Source: Streptomyces sp. ISL-98 (GTDB lineage: Bacteria > Actinomycetota > Actinomycetes > Streptomycetales > Streptomycetaceae). From it: a DNA stretch of 64,000 nt. Numbering within the stretch: position 1 is the first letter of the stretch; every line of letters begins with the position of its first letter. The DNA lies in assembly GCF_018614055.1 (NCBI RefSeq), contig NZ_JAGGPB010000025.1, positions 186,001-250,000 on the forward strand, given 5' to 3'. Both the position numbers and the translations under genes were made by a program. Below, piece after piece: positions 16,096 through 24,375 of the stretch. Under the pieces are notes generated by a model. That model saw only the letters and a list, made by a program, of their open reading frames with translations, did not search any database and had not been told where the DNA came from.

Positions 16096-17307
16096 TTGAT
16101 CACTACACGCCGTCGGCGCCGTCTGCGCGTTCTGACAGTTTCACTCCTCGGTCTTGCGCTGGTGACGGGGTGTCAGTCGTCGGACTCCGCGGATACGAAG
16201 AACCGGGAGCCGGACCCGGCGGCCTCCGACACAGCGCGGGCCCGCATCACCGTCTCGCCCGCGGGCGCCGGGGCCGGTCCCGTGGATCCCGGACACACCG
16301 TCAAAGTGGTAACCGACCACGGAACGCTGACATCCGTCGAGGTCAAGCCCGCCGGGGGCAAGGGCGTCCAGGTGACCGGCACCTGGAAAAACGCCAGGCG
16401 CACCTGGCAGTCCGACCGCACGATGACACCCGGCACTGCGTACGTCGTCGAGGCCACCGCCACCAACGCGGACGGCGCCACGACCCGGACCCGGAGCACG
16501 TTCCGTACGAGGGTCCCCAAGCTGCTCAACGGCGTCACCGTCACGCCTTCCAACGGCGCGGTCGTCGGCGTCGGGCAGCCCGTGTCGATCGCCTTCGACG
16601 CACCTGTACGGGACAGGGCGGCGGTCGAGCGGCGGCTGTCGGTCACCACCACCCCGAAGACCGAGGGCTCGTGGGGCTGGACCCGCGACCCGCTGACCGG
16701 CACCGAGCGGGTGGACTGGAGGCCCAGGCACTACTGGGCCAAGGGCACCAAGGTGACGATGCGTGCCGAGCTCAGCGGCGTGGACACCGGCGGCCGCCAC
16801 CTGCGGCGCGACGTCAGAACCACCTTCACCACCGGAACCGCCCGGATTTCCGAAGTGGACCTGCGCAAACACACGATGACGGTGTTCGAGAACGGCAGGA
16901 AAGCCAAGGTCATCCCCATATCGGGCGGCGAGCCGCGGTACCCGACCTGGAACGGCACGATGGTCGTCCTCGGCAAGCAGCGCCTCGTCCGCATGACGTC
17001 CGAATCGGTCAATATCGACGACCCGTACGACAAAGATGTGCCGTGGGCGGTCCATCTGACGACCTCGGGCACCTATGTCCACGCCGCCCCGTGGAACGAA
17101 GGCAAGGGCTACTTCGGCCGTGTCAACAAGAGCCACGGCTGCGTGGGGATGTCCGGCGCGAACGGCAAGTGGTTCTACAAACGGTCCGTCCCCGGTGACA
17201 TCGTCAAGGTCACCGGATCACACAGTGCCACGGTCGCGACCGGCAATGGGTACGGCGAGTGGAACCTGAGCTTCGAGCAGTGGCGCAGGCTCAGTTCCCT
17301 GCGCTGA
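16096..17307 (+). CDS. L,D-transpeptidase lipoprotein with Ig-like domains
   Basis: A 403-residue lipoprotein that would make 3-3 peptidoglycan cross-links. The lipobox LVTGC places the lipidated cysteine at residue 26. Two Ig-like beta domains follow, then the YkuD catalytic domain from about residue 250, with the catalytic cysteine in SHGCVGMS at residue 349 preceded by HAAPWNEGKGYFGRVNKS. The architecture (lipoprotein, Ig, Ig, YkuD) matches actinobacterial Ldt enzymes. A TTG start is proposed because GAAGGAG lies four bases upstream and no other start gives a proper signal sequence. Confidence 0.88.
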   Translation: MITTRRRRRLRVLTVSLLGLALVTGCQSSDSADTKNREPDPAASDTARARITVSPAGAGAGPVDPGHTVKVVTDHGTLTSVEVKPAGGKGVQVTGTWKNARRTWQSDRTMTPGTAYVVEATATNADGATTRTRSTFRTRVPKLLNGVTVTPSNGAVVGVGQPVSIAFDAPVRDRAAVERRLSVTTTPKTEGSWGWTRDPLTGTERVDWRPRHYWAKGTKVTMRAELSGVDTGGRHLRRDVRTTFTTGTARISEVDLRKHTMTVFENGRKAKVIPISGGEPRYPTWNGTMVVLGKQRLVRMTSESVNIDDPYDKDVPWAVHLTTSGTYVHAAPWNEGKGYFGRVNKSHGCVGMSGANGKWFYKRSVPGDIVKVTGSHSATVATGNGYGEWNLSFEQWRRLSSLR

Positions 17308-17459
17308 GCAGCCACACCGCCTCCCGGCCCGGGTCGCATCGCGGAACGCCCGACACGGGGCGGGTGGAACCATGCGGCGAGTCCGGGCCGGGGCCTACCA
17401 AATGTGACCTGTCCACGTCATAATCCCAAGGCCGATCGGGCGGCCGAGGGGACGGGCTC

Positions 17460-18356
17460 ATGAGCGTGGACCGGCGAACCTTTCTCACAGGTGCGATGGC
17501 GGTCTCCGCGACCGCCTTGCTGGGCTTACCGAGCGCAGCCGCGGCGCCACGGACGCTCTCCGTACACGACTGGATGGCGGGCCTCGACGACTCCACGCCA
17601 GTGCAGCGGCTGACCATCCCCGGCACCCACGACTCGGGCGCGCGGGTAGGCGGACCTTGGGTGGCGTGTCAGAACACCTCCGTCGCCGAGCAGTTGAACA
17701 GTGGCATCCGCTTCCTGGACGTACGGTGCCGGGCCATCGGCGACTCCTTCGCCATCCACCACGGCGCGTACTACCAGAACCTGATGTTCGGCGATGTGCT
17801 CATCGCCTGCCAGGACTTCCTGCGGGCCCGTCCCTCGGAAACCGTCCTGATGCGCGTCAAGCAGGAGTACTCCGAGGCGGCCGACGCCGAGTTCCGCCGG
17901 ATCTTCGACCTCTACCTCGACGCGAAGGGCTGGCGGCCGGTCTTCCGTATCGACGCGAGTCTGCCGACGCTGGGGCAGGCCAGGGGCAAGATTGTTCTGC
18001 TCGCCGACAACGGAGGGCTGCCCGGCGTCCGGTACGGGGACTCGGTGCTCTTCGACATCCAGGACGACTACATGGCCGAGCCGGGCGCCAAGTACCCCAA
18101 GATCGAAACCCAATTCCGCAAAGCCGCCCAGCAGCCCGGAAAGCTCTTCCTCAACTACGTCAGCACGTCGGCGCTGCTGCCGCCCCGCTGGAACTCCGAC
18201 CGGCTCAACCCCAGAGTGCACGGCTTCCTCGACGGCGCGGAGGCGGGCGGCTGGAAGGGGCTCGGTGTGGTGCCGATGGACTTCCCCAACACCCGGCCGG
18301 GACTGGTGGAGTCCCTCATCCGGCACAACCCCGGACAGGGCGCCCAGAGCCAGTGA
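17460..18356 (+). CDS. Phosphatidylinositol-specific phospholipase C-like protein, Tat-type signal
   Basis: A 298-residue exported protein. The N-terminus DRRTFLTGAMAVSATALLG has the R-R-x-F-L pattern of a Tat signal, with cleavage near SAAAAP. The PI-PLC X-domain is shown by the first active-site histidine in LTIPGTHDSG (His57) and the second in FAIHHGAYY (His100/101). The strand IRFLDVRCR between them is also typical. Bacterial members cleave phosphatidylinositol or GPI-type lipids without calcium. GAGGGGA lies before the ATG. Single-gene unit; substrate unproven. Confidence 0.87.
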   Translation: MSVDRRTFLTGAMAVSATALLGLPSAAAAPRTLSVHDWMAGLDDSTPVQRLTIPGTHDSGARVGGPWVACQNTSVAEQLNSGIRFLDVRCRAIGDSFAIHHGAYYQNLMFGDVLIACQDFLRARPSETVLMRVKQEYSEAADAEFRRIFDLYLDAKGWRPVFRIDASLPTLGQARGKIVLLADNGGLPGVRYGDSVLFDIQDDYMAEPGAKYPKIETQFRKAAQQPGKLFLNYVSTSALLPPRWNSDRLNPRVHGFLDGAEAGGWKGLGVVPMDFPNTRPGLVESLIRHNPGQGAQSQ

Positions 18357-18464
18357 AAGAGCCACTCCGGGCGGTCGCCTCCGGGGGCGGGCCGGCACCC
18401 GGGAACGTAGGCTGGAAAATGGACTCGGGGCACATAGGCTCACCCCGCCGGGAGGCGGATGATC

Positions 18465-18836
18465 ATGGCCGGAATCGTGAGCAGGAACTTCGACTCCGCG
18501 GATGAGACCCGTCCGTTCGAGGAGGGCAAGGGCAGGCTCGATTTGATCACCACAGACCGCGGCCCGGTGGGCCGGGCGGTGTTCGAGCCGGGCTGGCAGT
18601 GGTCCAAGCACATCAAGCCCATCGCGGGAACCGACAGCTGCCAGGCCGCCCACACCGGTTACGTCGTGAGCGGCCGGATGAAGATCACCATGGACGACGG
18701 GGAGACCGGAGAGATCGGGCCGGGCGACTTCATGGACATCAAGCCGGGCCACGACGCCTGGGTGCTCGGCGACGAGCCGTGTGTGGCCCTGGACTGGGTC
18801 GGCTTCGGGGACTACGCCAAGCCCGCAGGCTCCTGA
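18465..18836 (+). CDS. Cupin-domain protein
   Basis: A 123-residue single cupin. The core reads GWQWSKHIKPIAGTDSCQAAHTGYVVSG for motif 1 (split here: GWQWSKHIKPIAG and CQAAHTGYVVSG), then GEIGPGDFMDIKPGHDAWVLG for motif 2. The metal-binding histidines appear in KHIKP, AAHTG and PGHDAW. ATG 18465 is chosen over ATG 18459 because the GGGAGG motif then has ten rather than four bases of spacing. Members include metal-dependent isomerases and small-molecule sensors; no specific reaction can be assigned. Confidence 0.78.
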   Translation: MAGIVSRNFDSADETRPFEEGKGRLDLITTDRGPVGRAVFEPGWQWSKHIKPIAGTDSCQAAHTGYVVSGRMKITMDDGETGEIGPGDFMDIKPGHDAWVLGDEPCVALDWVGFGDYAKPAGS

Positions 18837-18869
18837 AACACGACTTCGCCGCCTCCGGTGAGTCCCGGC

Positions 18870-18987
18870 CGAGCCCGCGCGCCCGCTCCGACTTGTCGTA
18901 CTGCCCACCACATGTGATCAGGCGCAGACCCCCCGCGTGGTCGATGTTCTCGTAGACGTCGCATGCGGGCGTTGGCCGGTCAGGCAC
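18870..18987 (-). pseudogene. Remnant of a class F-type sortase (C-terminal piece)
   Basis: On the minus strand a short stretch reads ACDVYENIDHAGGLRLITCG followed by GQYDKSERARG. LRLITCGG with a following acidic-aromatic residue is the conserved catalytic-cysteine segment of class F sortases. The rest of the enzyme, including the catalytic histidine half and the arginine strand after it, is missing, and the reading runs on into the antisense of the cupin gene. This is therefore a non-functional fragment. It adjoins a hypothetical gene on the same strand and marks the left edge of a degraded belt. Confidence 0.55.
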
Positions 18988-19381
18988 TGCGGCTGGTTAC
19001 CCCGTTGACCTGCGCGTCCCTGACGGGCTGCGCCGGAATGGACGCCCCCGGCGACGCCGTCTCGCTCAGGTGCCCCACGCTCGGGCGGGCCCGGTCCACG
19101 GCCGCGGTTCCGGTGATGGCCGTGGTCGCCGGGCTCAGGGTGGCCGGTTTGGTGCGGTCGTTGCTGCGGTCGGCAGGCGCATTGGCCATCGCGGCTGACC
19201 AGGTGCGGAGCCGGTGGCTGGCAGCCTCGTCGAGGCTGACGGGCGCCCCGCTCTGTACGGCCAGCCGGCTCGCCTCCCGGCCGAGTGCGGCCACGTCGTC
19301 CCAGCGGAGGTGCAGCACTACGGACAGTTCAGCACCGCCGTCCGGAAGCCCTTGCATCATCGGCTCGTCACGATTAGTCAT
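18980..19381 (-). CDS. Hypothetical protein
   Basis: A 133-residue frame whose ATG at 19381 has AGGAG six bases upstream, supporting real translation. The N-terminal 55 residues look like an ordered domain (ELSVVLHLRWDDVAALGREA, then VSLDEAASHRLRTW). The remainder is low-complexity Ala/Thr/Ser and may be run-on sequence after damage. It ends beside the sortase fragment. I do not recognise a family; it could be an intact small gene or a truncated one. Confidence 0.45.
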   Translation of the reverse strand: MTNRDEPMMQGLPDGGAELSVVLHLRWDDVAALGREASRLAVQSGAPVSLDEAASHRLRTWSAAMANAPADRSNDRTKPATLSPATTAITGTAAVDRARPSVGHLSETASPGASIPAQPVRDAQVNGVTSRSA

Positions 19382-19769
19382 TGCCGCTCCTGTCGTTGAC
19401 GCTGAGACCTTCGCCGCGCCTGGCTGGAGCGCGGACAGCCGGTAGTACGCAATGGGCGGACGTCGTGTTCAGAGCGAACCACCAGCACTGAAACCGATCC
19501 ATGTGCGTTTCGCGAGCGATCGAACGGCTACCAGCACGGCTCCTGCCCGGACGCCTGGTACACCCAGCTGCGCGACGCGTACATGCCACCAAGGCCGTCG
19601 CCCAGGAACTGGGCTTCTGGGAACTCGACTTCTGGGAACTCGACTTCTGGGAATGTGCGGCGCCCCCAGCAATGTGCAGCGCTCCCACATTTGTCGCGTA
19701 CGCGTCTGGACGTCCGCGCCCCGCGGGGCCACTGTGGTGCCCCATTCACCGCGCGGGAGGGGGACAACT
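19382..19769. other. Degraded intergenic region with possible gene remnant
   Basis: About 390 bp without an intact gene. On the plus strand around 19515-19590 one frame reads NGYQHGSCPDAWYTQLRDAY and the next frame continues ATKAVAQELGFWELD. The two together look like one protein segment split by a frameshift. No start, ribosome-binding site or full domain is visible, so this is only a candidate relic. The tandem repeat at 19615-19653 lies at its end. Confidence 0.3.
19615..19653. repeat. 15-bp tandem repeat, 2.6 copies
   Basis: TTCTGGGAACTCGAC occurs at 19615-19629 and 19630-19644, followed by a partial copy TTCTGGGAA to 19653. In one frame it encodes FWELD repeated. The exact identity suggests a recent slippage duplication within a decaying gene. 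Confidence 0.8.
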
Positions 19770-20705
19770 GTGAGGCGCGGACGGATCGCGGTTTTCGTCG
19801 CACTGGCACTGGTCTGGGTGACCGGTTGCTCGGACCCCTCCGACTCCTCCTCCGCTCCCCCGCCGGCTCCTCCCGGTACGTCGACCGCCGCGCGGCCGGT
19901 GGAGTCCGGGTCGGCCCCGCCCACCGGGGCACCGTCGACGTCGCAGCAGCAGCCGCGTAAGAAGTCCCGTGTGGTGTACGTCGGGGACTCGCTCGCCATG
20001 GAGAACCAGCTGGTCCTGGCCGACCGGATCTCCGCCGACGGGCGGGCGACCGTACACCGTGCGCCGTACTCCGGTACAACATTGTGCGATTACCGGGCGG
20101 ACAGGCCTTACGACTCTCTTGTGCCGCCACGCCACAAGGCGGCCGCTCTGGTCAAGTCCCAGCGCCCGCGGGTCGTCGTGCTCCAGTTCTGGGGCAACTC
20201 CTGGGCGTACACGCCGTGTATGGACTCGATCCCCCAGGGCGGCGGCTCGCGCTACTACACCCGGTACGCGGCCGACGCGAAAGCGCTCACGGAGCAGATC
20301 GCGGCAGCGGCCCGGGACGTCGGAATCCCACGGCCCAGGATCGTGTGGGTGCTGCAGGCGCCCGACGCCTTCTCCCCGGACCGGGTCCGCCGCGTCAACG
20401 GCATCTACCGGGCCCAGGCCGCGGCCTCCGGGGACATGGTGGCGGACGCCGGTCGGCACGTGAGCCCGGCAAGTGACCGCTACACCTGGGCGCAGCGGCT
20501 GCCCTGCAACAACGACGAACGGGCCCGCGCACGCGATTGCAGCGGTGGGCTTGTCACGCTGCACCGTGACGACGACCATCTGCACTTCTGCCTCGCCCCG
20601 ACGACGAAGCGGCCGAGACCCTGTCCGGTGCGTTCGCCGGGCATCGTGCGCTGCTGCAAGGCGATCGCCGCGGTCGTCGACGCGTATCTGCGCCGAACGG
20701 CGTGA
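19770..20705 (+). CDS. SGNH-hydrolase-fold lipoprotein
   Basis: A 311-residue exported protein. GTG 19770 is chosen for the strong GGAGGGGG site six bases upstream. The lipobox VWVTGC places the lipid cysteine at residue 20; a Ser/Pro/Ala-rich spacer follows to residue 64. The SGNH core starts with VVYVGDSLAMEN (block I serine, residue 74), continues with LQFWGNSWAY (Gly/Asn block) and ends with HRDDDHLHFCL, which could supply the Asp-His pair. Several cysteines suggest disulfides. Such enzymes deacylate or acylate polysaccharides and esters at the cell surface; the substrate is unknown. It remains intact among damaged neighbours. Confidence 0.8.
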   Translation: MRRGRIAVFVALALVWVTGCSDPSDSSSAPPPAPPGTSTAARPVESGSAPPTGAPSTSQQQPRKKSRVVYVGDSLAMENQLVLADRISADGRATVHRAPYSGTTLCDYRADRPYDSLVPPRHKAAALVKSQRPRVVVLQFWGNSWAYTPCMDSIPQGGGSRYYTRYAADAKALTEQIAAAARDVGIPRPRIVWVLQAPDAFSPDRVRRVNGIYRAQAAASGDMVADAGRHVSPASDRYTWAQRLPCNNDERARARDCSGGLVTLHRDDDHLHFCLAPTTKRPRPCPVRSPGIVRCCKAIAAVVDAYLRRTA

Positions 20706-20846
20706 CCGGCCCAGAACCCTCGTCTGCCGTTCTCGGATCGCGCAGTAGCCCGGAATGCCCGTTCAATGTATCGAAGCGTGCGCCGCAGTGACGCACAGCA
20801 ACCCATTGGTGGGTGCCACCGGCAGTTCCGCGAACGGAGCCGCGCC

Positions 20847-21808
20847 ATGACAACCGAGGACGTGGCACAGCTGGTGTCCATCCTCGGCCACGACGCAAGC
20901 GAGCATCGCCCCCCGACCCTGGATGGCGCCACACCCGAACCGTTGGCGCCGAGCGTCGGAGCGAGCGTCGGCACCGCCCGTAGCCCGGCATCCTCGGAAC
21001 CCGCGGCTCCTGCGACCCCCGCAGCTCCCGCGGCTGTCGATCTGCCGTTCGGCCCGCCGGTGTGGCCCCCGTCCGCCCCCAAGCCGGCCTTCGGCGACCC
21101 GTTCGTCACCGAACCGGGCGGCAACACCGTCTCGCCTGCCCTTCGTTCCGTACTGCGGTGGCCCGCGGCGCTCCTGCTCGCCTGCGGCATCATCCACCTG
21201 CCGACAGACTTCGCCCACCTGCGCTCGGTCGGATACGCGGACGCGTTCTTCCTCGCCGTCACCCTGCTCAGCATGGTGACGGCGTATGGCTGGCTGTACG
21301 GGACACGGCGCGCGTCTGGGTGGCAGGCGCTGCGGCTGCTGTCGGCATCGATGCCCTGCATACGATGGCGAGCCTCGGCAACTTGAAGCTCTCTCCCGGC
21401 TGAAGCCGGGAGATTCCCTCCTAGGTTGCTCTGGCGGGTTTGACAGGTCATGCCTGTCCGGCGACGACCCTCCCGGCCGCCGGAGCAAGTACGGGACTCG
21501 CTCACGTCATGCTGTACCTCTGCGACTCCAGCTTGGTTGTCGCTGAGGTCTCCGATGACTCTGGCGAACTCCGGCGCTCCGCGCCTTCGATTCAAGGATG
21601 GCCTTCACCTCCGCCGTAAACAGCGGAGCACTGGCCAAGATCAGAGGTAGACCTGACGCACAGCAGTCTGAGTGCGTCCTTGGCGTGGGCGGACACCGCA
21701 GCGGTGGCCTGTGCCGCGATCGGCGCGGTGCTCGCCGGTTCGGCCCTGTTGCACCGTGAGAAGCCGGACGACGCGACGAACGCACCTGAAGCGACGGCCG
21801 GGCAATGA
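20847..21808 (+). pseudogene. Membrane protein gene, frameshifted and split by a mobile mini-element
   Basis: The reading starts at ATG 20847 (MTTEDVAQLVSILGHDASEH), passes a Pro/Ala-rich region and enters membrane segments (WPAALLLACGIIHLPTDF, FFLAVTLLSMVTAYGWLYG). Near 21310 the frame is lost: the next frame continues VWVAGAAAAVGIDALHTMAS to LGN at about 21387. A 260-bp insert follows, and the original protein resumes at 21650 with DLTHSSLSASLAWADTAAV and ends at 21806-21808. That stop overlaps the next start (ATGA), showing the tail belonged to a coupled gene. One frameshift plus one insertion make it a pseudogene. Function of the intact form unknown. Confidence 0.75.
21388..21649 (-). mobile_element. 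IS200/IS605-like miniature element without transposase
   Basis: An insert of about 262 bp interrupts a membrane protein gene. On the minus strand its right end has TCTCCCGGC-TTCA-GCCGGGAGA (stem 21392-21400 with 21405-21413) followed closely by CTTCAA. This is the stem-loop plus TCAA-like tip familiar from right ends of IS605/IS1341 elements, where it also forms the 3' part of the TnpB guide RNA. Near the other end CTCCGC at 21609-21614 pairs with GCGGAG at 21623-21628, about 20 bp from the junction. No TnpA or TnpB can be read. No target duplication is seen, as expected for this single-strand mechanism. Exact ends are uncertain by a few bases. Confidence 0.6.
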
Positions 21809-22260
21809 GGAAGATCATCCTGATGATGTCGGTGTCCCTTGACGGGTTAATCGAGGGCCCGGACCGTCAGATCGACTGGCACATGGTCGACGACGAACTG
21901 CAGTACCGCGACCATGGCCGAGTTTGCCGGTATCTGGCGGGACATGCCCAAGGTCGTGTTCTCCCGGACCCTGGAGCGGGCGGACTGGAACACGACCATC
22001 GCCCGGGACGTCGACGTCGACGAGATCAGGGCGCTCAAGGCGCAGCCCGGCGGAGACCTGGCGCTCGGTGGGCCCGACCTCGCTGCGGCGTTCATGGAGC
22101 ACGGTCTGATCGACGAGTACCGGATCTACGTACGCCCGGTCCTGATCGGACGGGGCAAACCGCTGTTCCCAGGGATCGGACGCCAAGGTCAGTCTCCGGC
22201 TCGTCGAGACCCGGACCTTCGGCAACGGGGGGTCGTCCTCCTCCATCACCTCGTACCGAG
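21805..22260 (+). pseudogene. DHFR/RibD-family reductase gene, internally deleted and frameshifted
   Basis: The start is a clear DHFR/RibD C-terminal-domain protein: MRKIILMMSVSLDGLIEGPD then WHMVDDELQ. After about residue 33 roughly 45-50 residues of the family are missing and the frame changes. It continues from 21908 as AGIWRDMPKVVFSRTLERA, then GGDLALGGPDLAAAFMEHGL and IRKP-type end IYVRPVLIGRGKPLFPG. At 22172 one extra G shifts the frame (SDAKVSLRLVETRTFGNG), and a run of six G near 22220 restores it (VVLLHHL). The gene is not functional as read. The two G-run shifts could be sequencing errors, but the internal deletion cannot. Confidence 0.75.
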
Positions 22261-22283
22261 TACCGGCGTGCCGAGGCCTCCGC

Positions 22284-22862
22284 TCAGGGGTGATCTTCGC
22301 GGAACAGCGCGTCGATCTCCCGCAGGAAGTGGTCCATGTCCCTGGGCCTGCGCGAGGTGATGAGTACCCACCCGCCGGAGTCGTCGCTGACAACCGGCTT
22401 GTCCACCCAGTTGCCGCCGGCGTTGCTGATGTCCGTCTTGATCGACGCGTAGGAGGTCAGGGTCTTGCCCTCCAGCACCCCCGCCTCGACGAGTGCCCAC
22501 GGCCCGTGGCAGATCGCCGCAACCGGGCGCCCCGAGGACTGGAACGAACGGACGATGCCGACCGCCTTGTCGTCCAGGCGCAGCCTGTCGGCGTTCTGCG
22601 TGCCGCCGGGTACGAGCAGCATGTCGTACGAGGAGGGCTCCGCCTCGGCCAGCGTGAGTGTGGGCTCGACGGTCTCGCCCCGCTTCTTGTCACCGATGAG
22701 GGTCTGGATCGGATCCGCCGAGACGGCCGCCACGTCCACCTCGGCGCCGGCTTCCCTCAGGTGCTGCACGGGGACGACGAGTTCGTCGTGCTCGACGCCG
22801 TAGTTGGTCACGATCGCCAGGACACGGCGACCGGCCAGATCGTTGTCTTGGGCAGTTGTCAT
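22284..22862 (-). CDS. PfpI/DJ-1 family class I glutamine amidotransferase-like protein
   Basis: A 192-residue protein of the PfpI/YhbO type. The N-terminus carries RRVLAIVTNYGVEHDELVVP, and the nucleophile elbow is VAAICHGPWALVEAG with Cys118 followed by His119, as in the family. The conserved acidic residue lies in the early part (HDE). Relatives act as stress chaperones, peptidases or deglycases; which applies here is not clear. The ATG at 22862 gives the usual family length. The 3' end overlaps the tail of the broken DHFR gene. Intact and single. Confidence 0.85.
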   Translation of the reverse strand: MTTAQDNDLAGRRVLAIVTNYGVEHDELVVPVQHLREAGAEVDVAAVSADPIQTLIGDKKRGETVEPTLTLAEAEPSSYDMLLVPGGTQNADRLRLDDKAVGIVRSFQSSGRPVAAICHGPWALVEAGVLEGKTLTSYASIKTDISNAGGNWVDKPVVSDDSGGWVLITSRRPRDMDHFLREIDALFREDHP

Positions 22863-22944
22863 ACGCCGTCTTCCCCAGGTCTGCTCGTCTCGGAGGGAGC
22901 CGCCCGGGGCTTCGCCACCCTGGGCCGGCTCCCCATCACACTTC

Positions 22945-23169
22945 CTACGTCCGGCCCGCAACGGCAGCCAACACGCCACGGCGCTGCCGGCTCCGCGTCA
23001 TCCGATTGCCTGGCCGTCTGCTGCCGATCAGGGGACGGCGACCGGCGCTCTGCGCTACGCCTTGCGCGCCCCGTGACCAGCGAACGTACAGATGCTCGTG
23101 ACGCTCGACGAGCGCGGTCACTTCATCGAGGGTGCGCAGGACGGGCAGCTCGTCCGCGGTGCTGCTCAT
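22945..23169 (-). pseudogene. Truncated gene, N-terminal piece resembling DUF6098
   Basis: From ATG 23169 the frame reads SSTADELPVLRTLDEVTALV then ERHEHLYVRWSRG, which resembles the N-terminus of DUF6098 proteins of actinomycetes. After the RG at about 23073 the sequence becomes an Arg/Gly-rich run with no resemblance to the family and stops at 22945. The native protein should be about twice as long. It looks like a 3'-truncated relic. The family name is from memory and moderately uncertain. Confidence 0.45.
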
Positions 23170-23224
23170 ACCGGTCCTCGGGGCGGAGCGGGCAGGCATC
23201 GTGGCATCGGTCATGGCGGGTCGC

Positions 23225-24178
23225 TCAGGGCTCGTCGAGCTTCCGGGTGTCGCGGGGCTCGACGTACGGCTCCTCCTCCTGCGGGTGCCCGGCCTCGATG
23301 GCGCGGCCGCGTTCGAGCTCGGCGTTGAACTCCAGGCCGAGCAGAATGGCGATGTTGGAGATCCACAGCCACACCAGGAAGATGATGACCGCCGCCAGGC
23401 TTCCGTAGGTCTTGTCGTAGCTGCTGAAGTTCGCCACGTACAGCGCGAAGAGGGCGGAGGCGGCGATCCAGATGAGCACCGCGAGGATGCTGCCGGGGGT
23501 GACCCAGCGGAAACCGCGTTTGACGTTCGGCGCAGCCCAGTACAGCAGCGCGATCACGAAGCTGAACAGCAGGACCAGAACGGGCCACTTGACGTAATTG
23601 AACACGGTGATGGCGGTGTCCCCCATGCCGAGGACCTCGCCCGTTTTCTGCGCCAGCTTGCCGGTGAAGACCACGCCGATCGCGATCGCAGCCAGCAGCA
23701 CCACCACGACGAGCGTGATGCCGAACCGGGTGGGCAGTGTCTTCCACACCGGGCGGCCCTCGCCGATGTCGTAGACGGCGTTGGAGGCGCGCATGAACGC
23801 CGCGATGTAGCCCGAAGCCGACCACAGGGCGACGACGATGCCGATGATCAGAGCGGCACTCGCCTTGCCCTGGCCGCTCTCCAGCTGGGTCAGCGTGCTG
23901 TTGAGGATGTCGCGGACCGCCCCCGGGGCCAGGCTGCCCACATTGTCGATCAGCGGCTTGATCGACGAGGTGCCCAGCAGTCCCAGGATCGACATCAGCG
24001 CCAGCAGGGCCGGGAAGATCGACAGCACGCCGTAGTACGTCAGGGCAGCCGCCAGGTCGGTGAGGTTGTCTTCCTTGAACTCCTTCACGGTGCGTTTCAG
24101 AACGCCCGTCCAGGACTCCTTGGGCAGGTCCGTCGGCTTCTTGACCGGCTCGTTGTTGTCCGGTGTGCGTCGCGCCAT
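23225..24178 (-). CDS. YihY/virulence factor BrkB family membrane protein
   Basis: A 317-residue inner membrane protein with six predicted membrane helices. Family features are LTDLAAALTYYGVLSIFPAL in the first helix, the stretch ALWSASGYIAAFMRASNAVY and RFGITLVVVVLLAAIAIGVV, and the closing WLWISNIAILLGLEFNAELE. The C-terminal tail is acidic and cytoplasmic. YihY/BrkB proteins are widespread; the name BrkB comes from an unrelated virulence context, and their transport function is unknown. The gene is intact between two damaged ones. Confidence 0.9.
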   Translation of the reverse strand: MARRTPDNNEPVKKPTDLPKESWTGVLKRTVKEFKEDNLTDLAAALTYYGVLSIFPALLALMSILGLLGTSSIKPLIDNVGSLAPGAVRDILNSTLTQLESGQGKASAALIIGIVVALWSASGYIAAFMRASNAVYDIGEGRPVWKTLPTRFGITLVVVVLLAAIAIGVVFTGKLAQKTGEVLGMGDTAITVFNYVKWPVLVLLFSFVIALLYWAAPNVKRGFRWVTPGSILAVLIWIAASALFALYVANFSSYDKTYGSLAAVIIFLVWLWISNIAILLGLEFNAELERGRAIEAGHPQEEEPYVEPRDTRKLDEP

Positions 24179-24375
24179 GATTCACCACTCTCCAAAGAGG
24201 CAGCGTGTGGGCGTCATCCGGGCCAGGTGCCGGTCACGTGCTCAGTGGCGGTCGTGCCTGCGCCGAGGGGCTTGTCAGCAATCTTCGATGCCTTCATTGC
24301 CGGCCTCCGCTTCGTGGCTGGTCGTTGCGCAGGTACCCGGGGCGGCGTGACACATCCGTGGCTGTCGCCGCCTTC

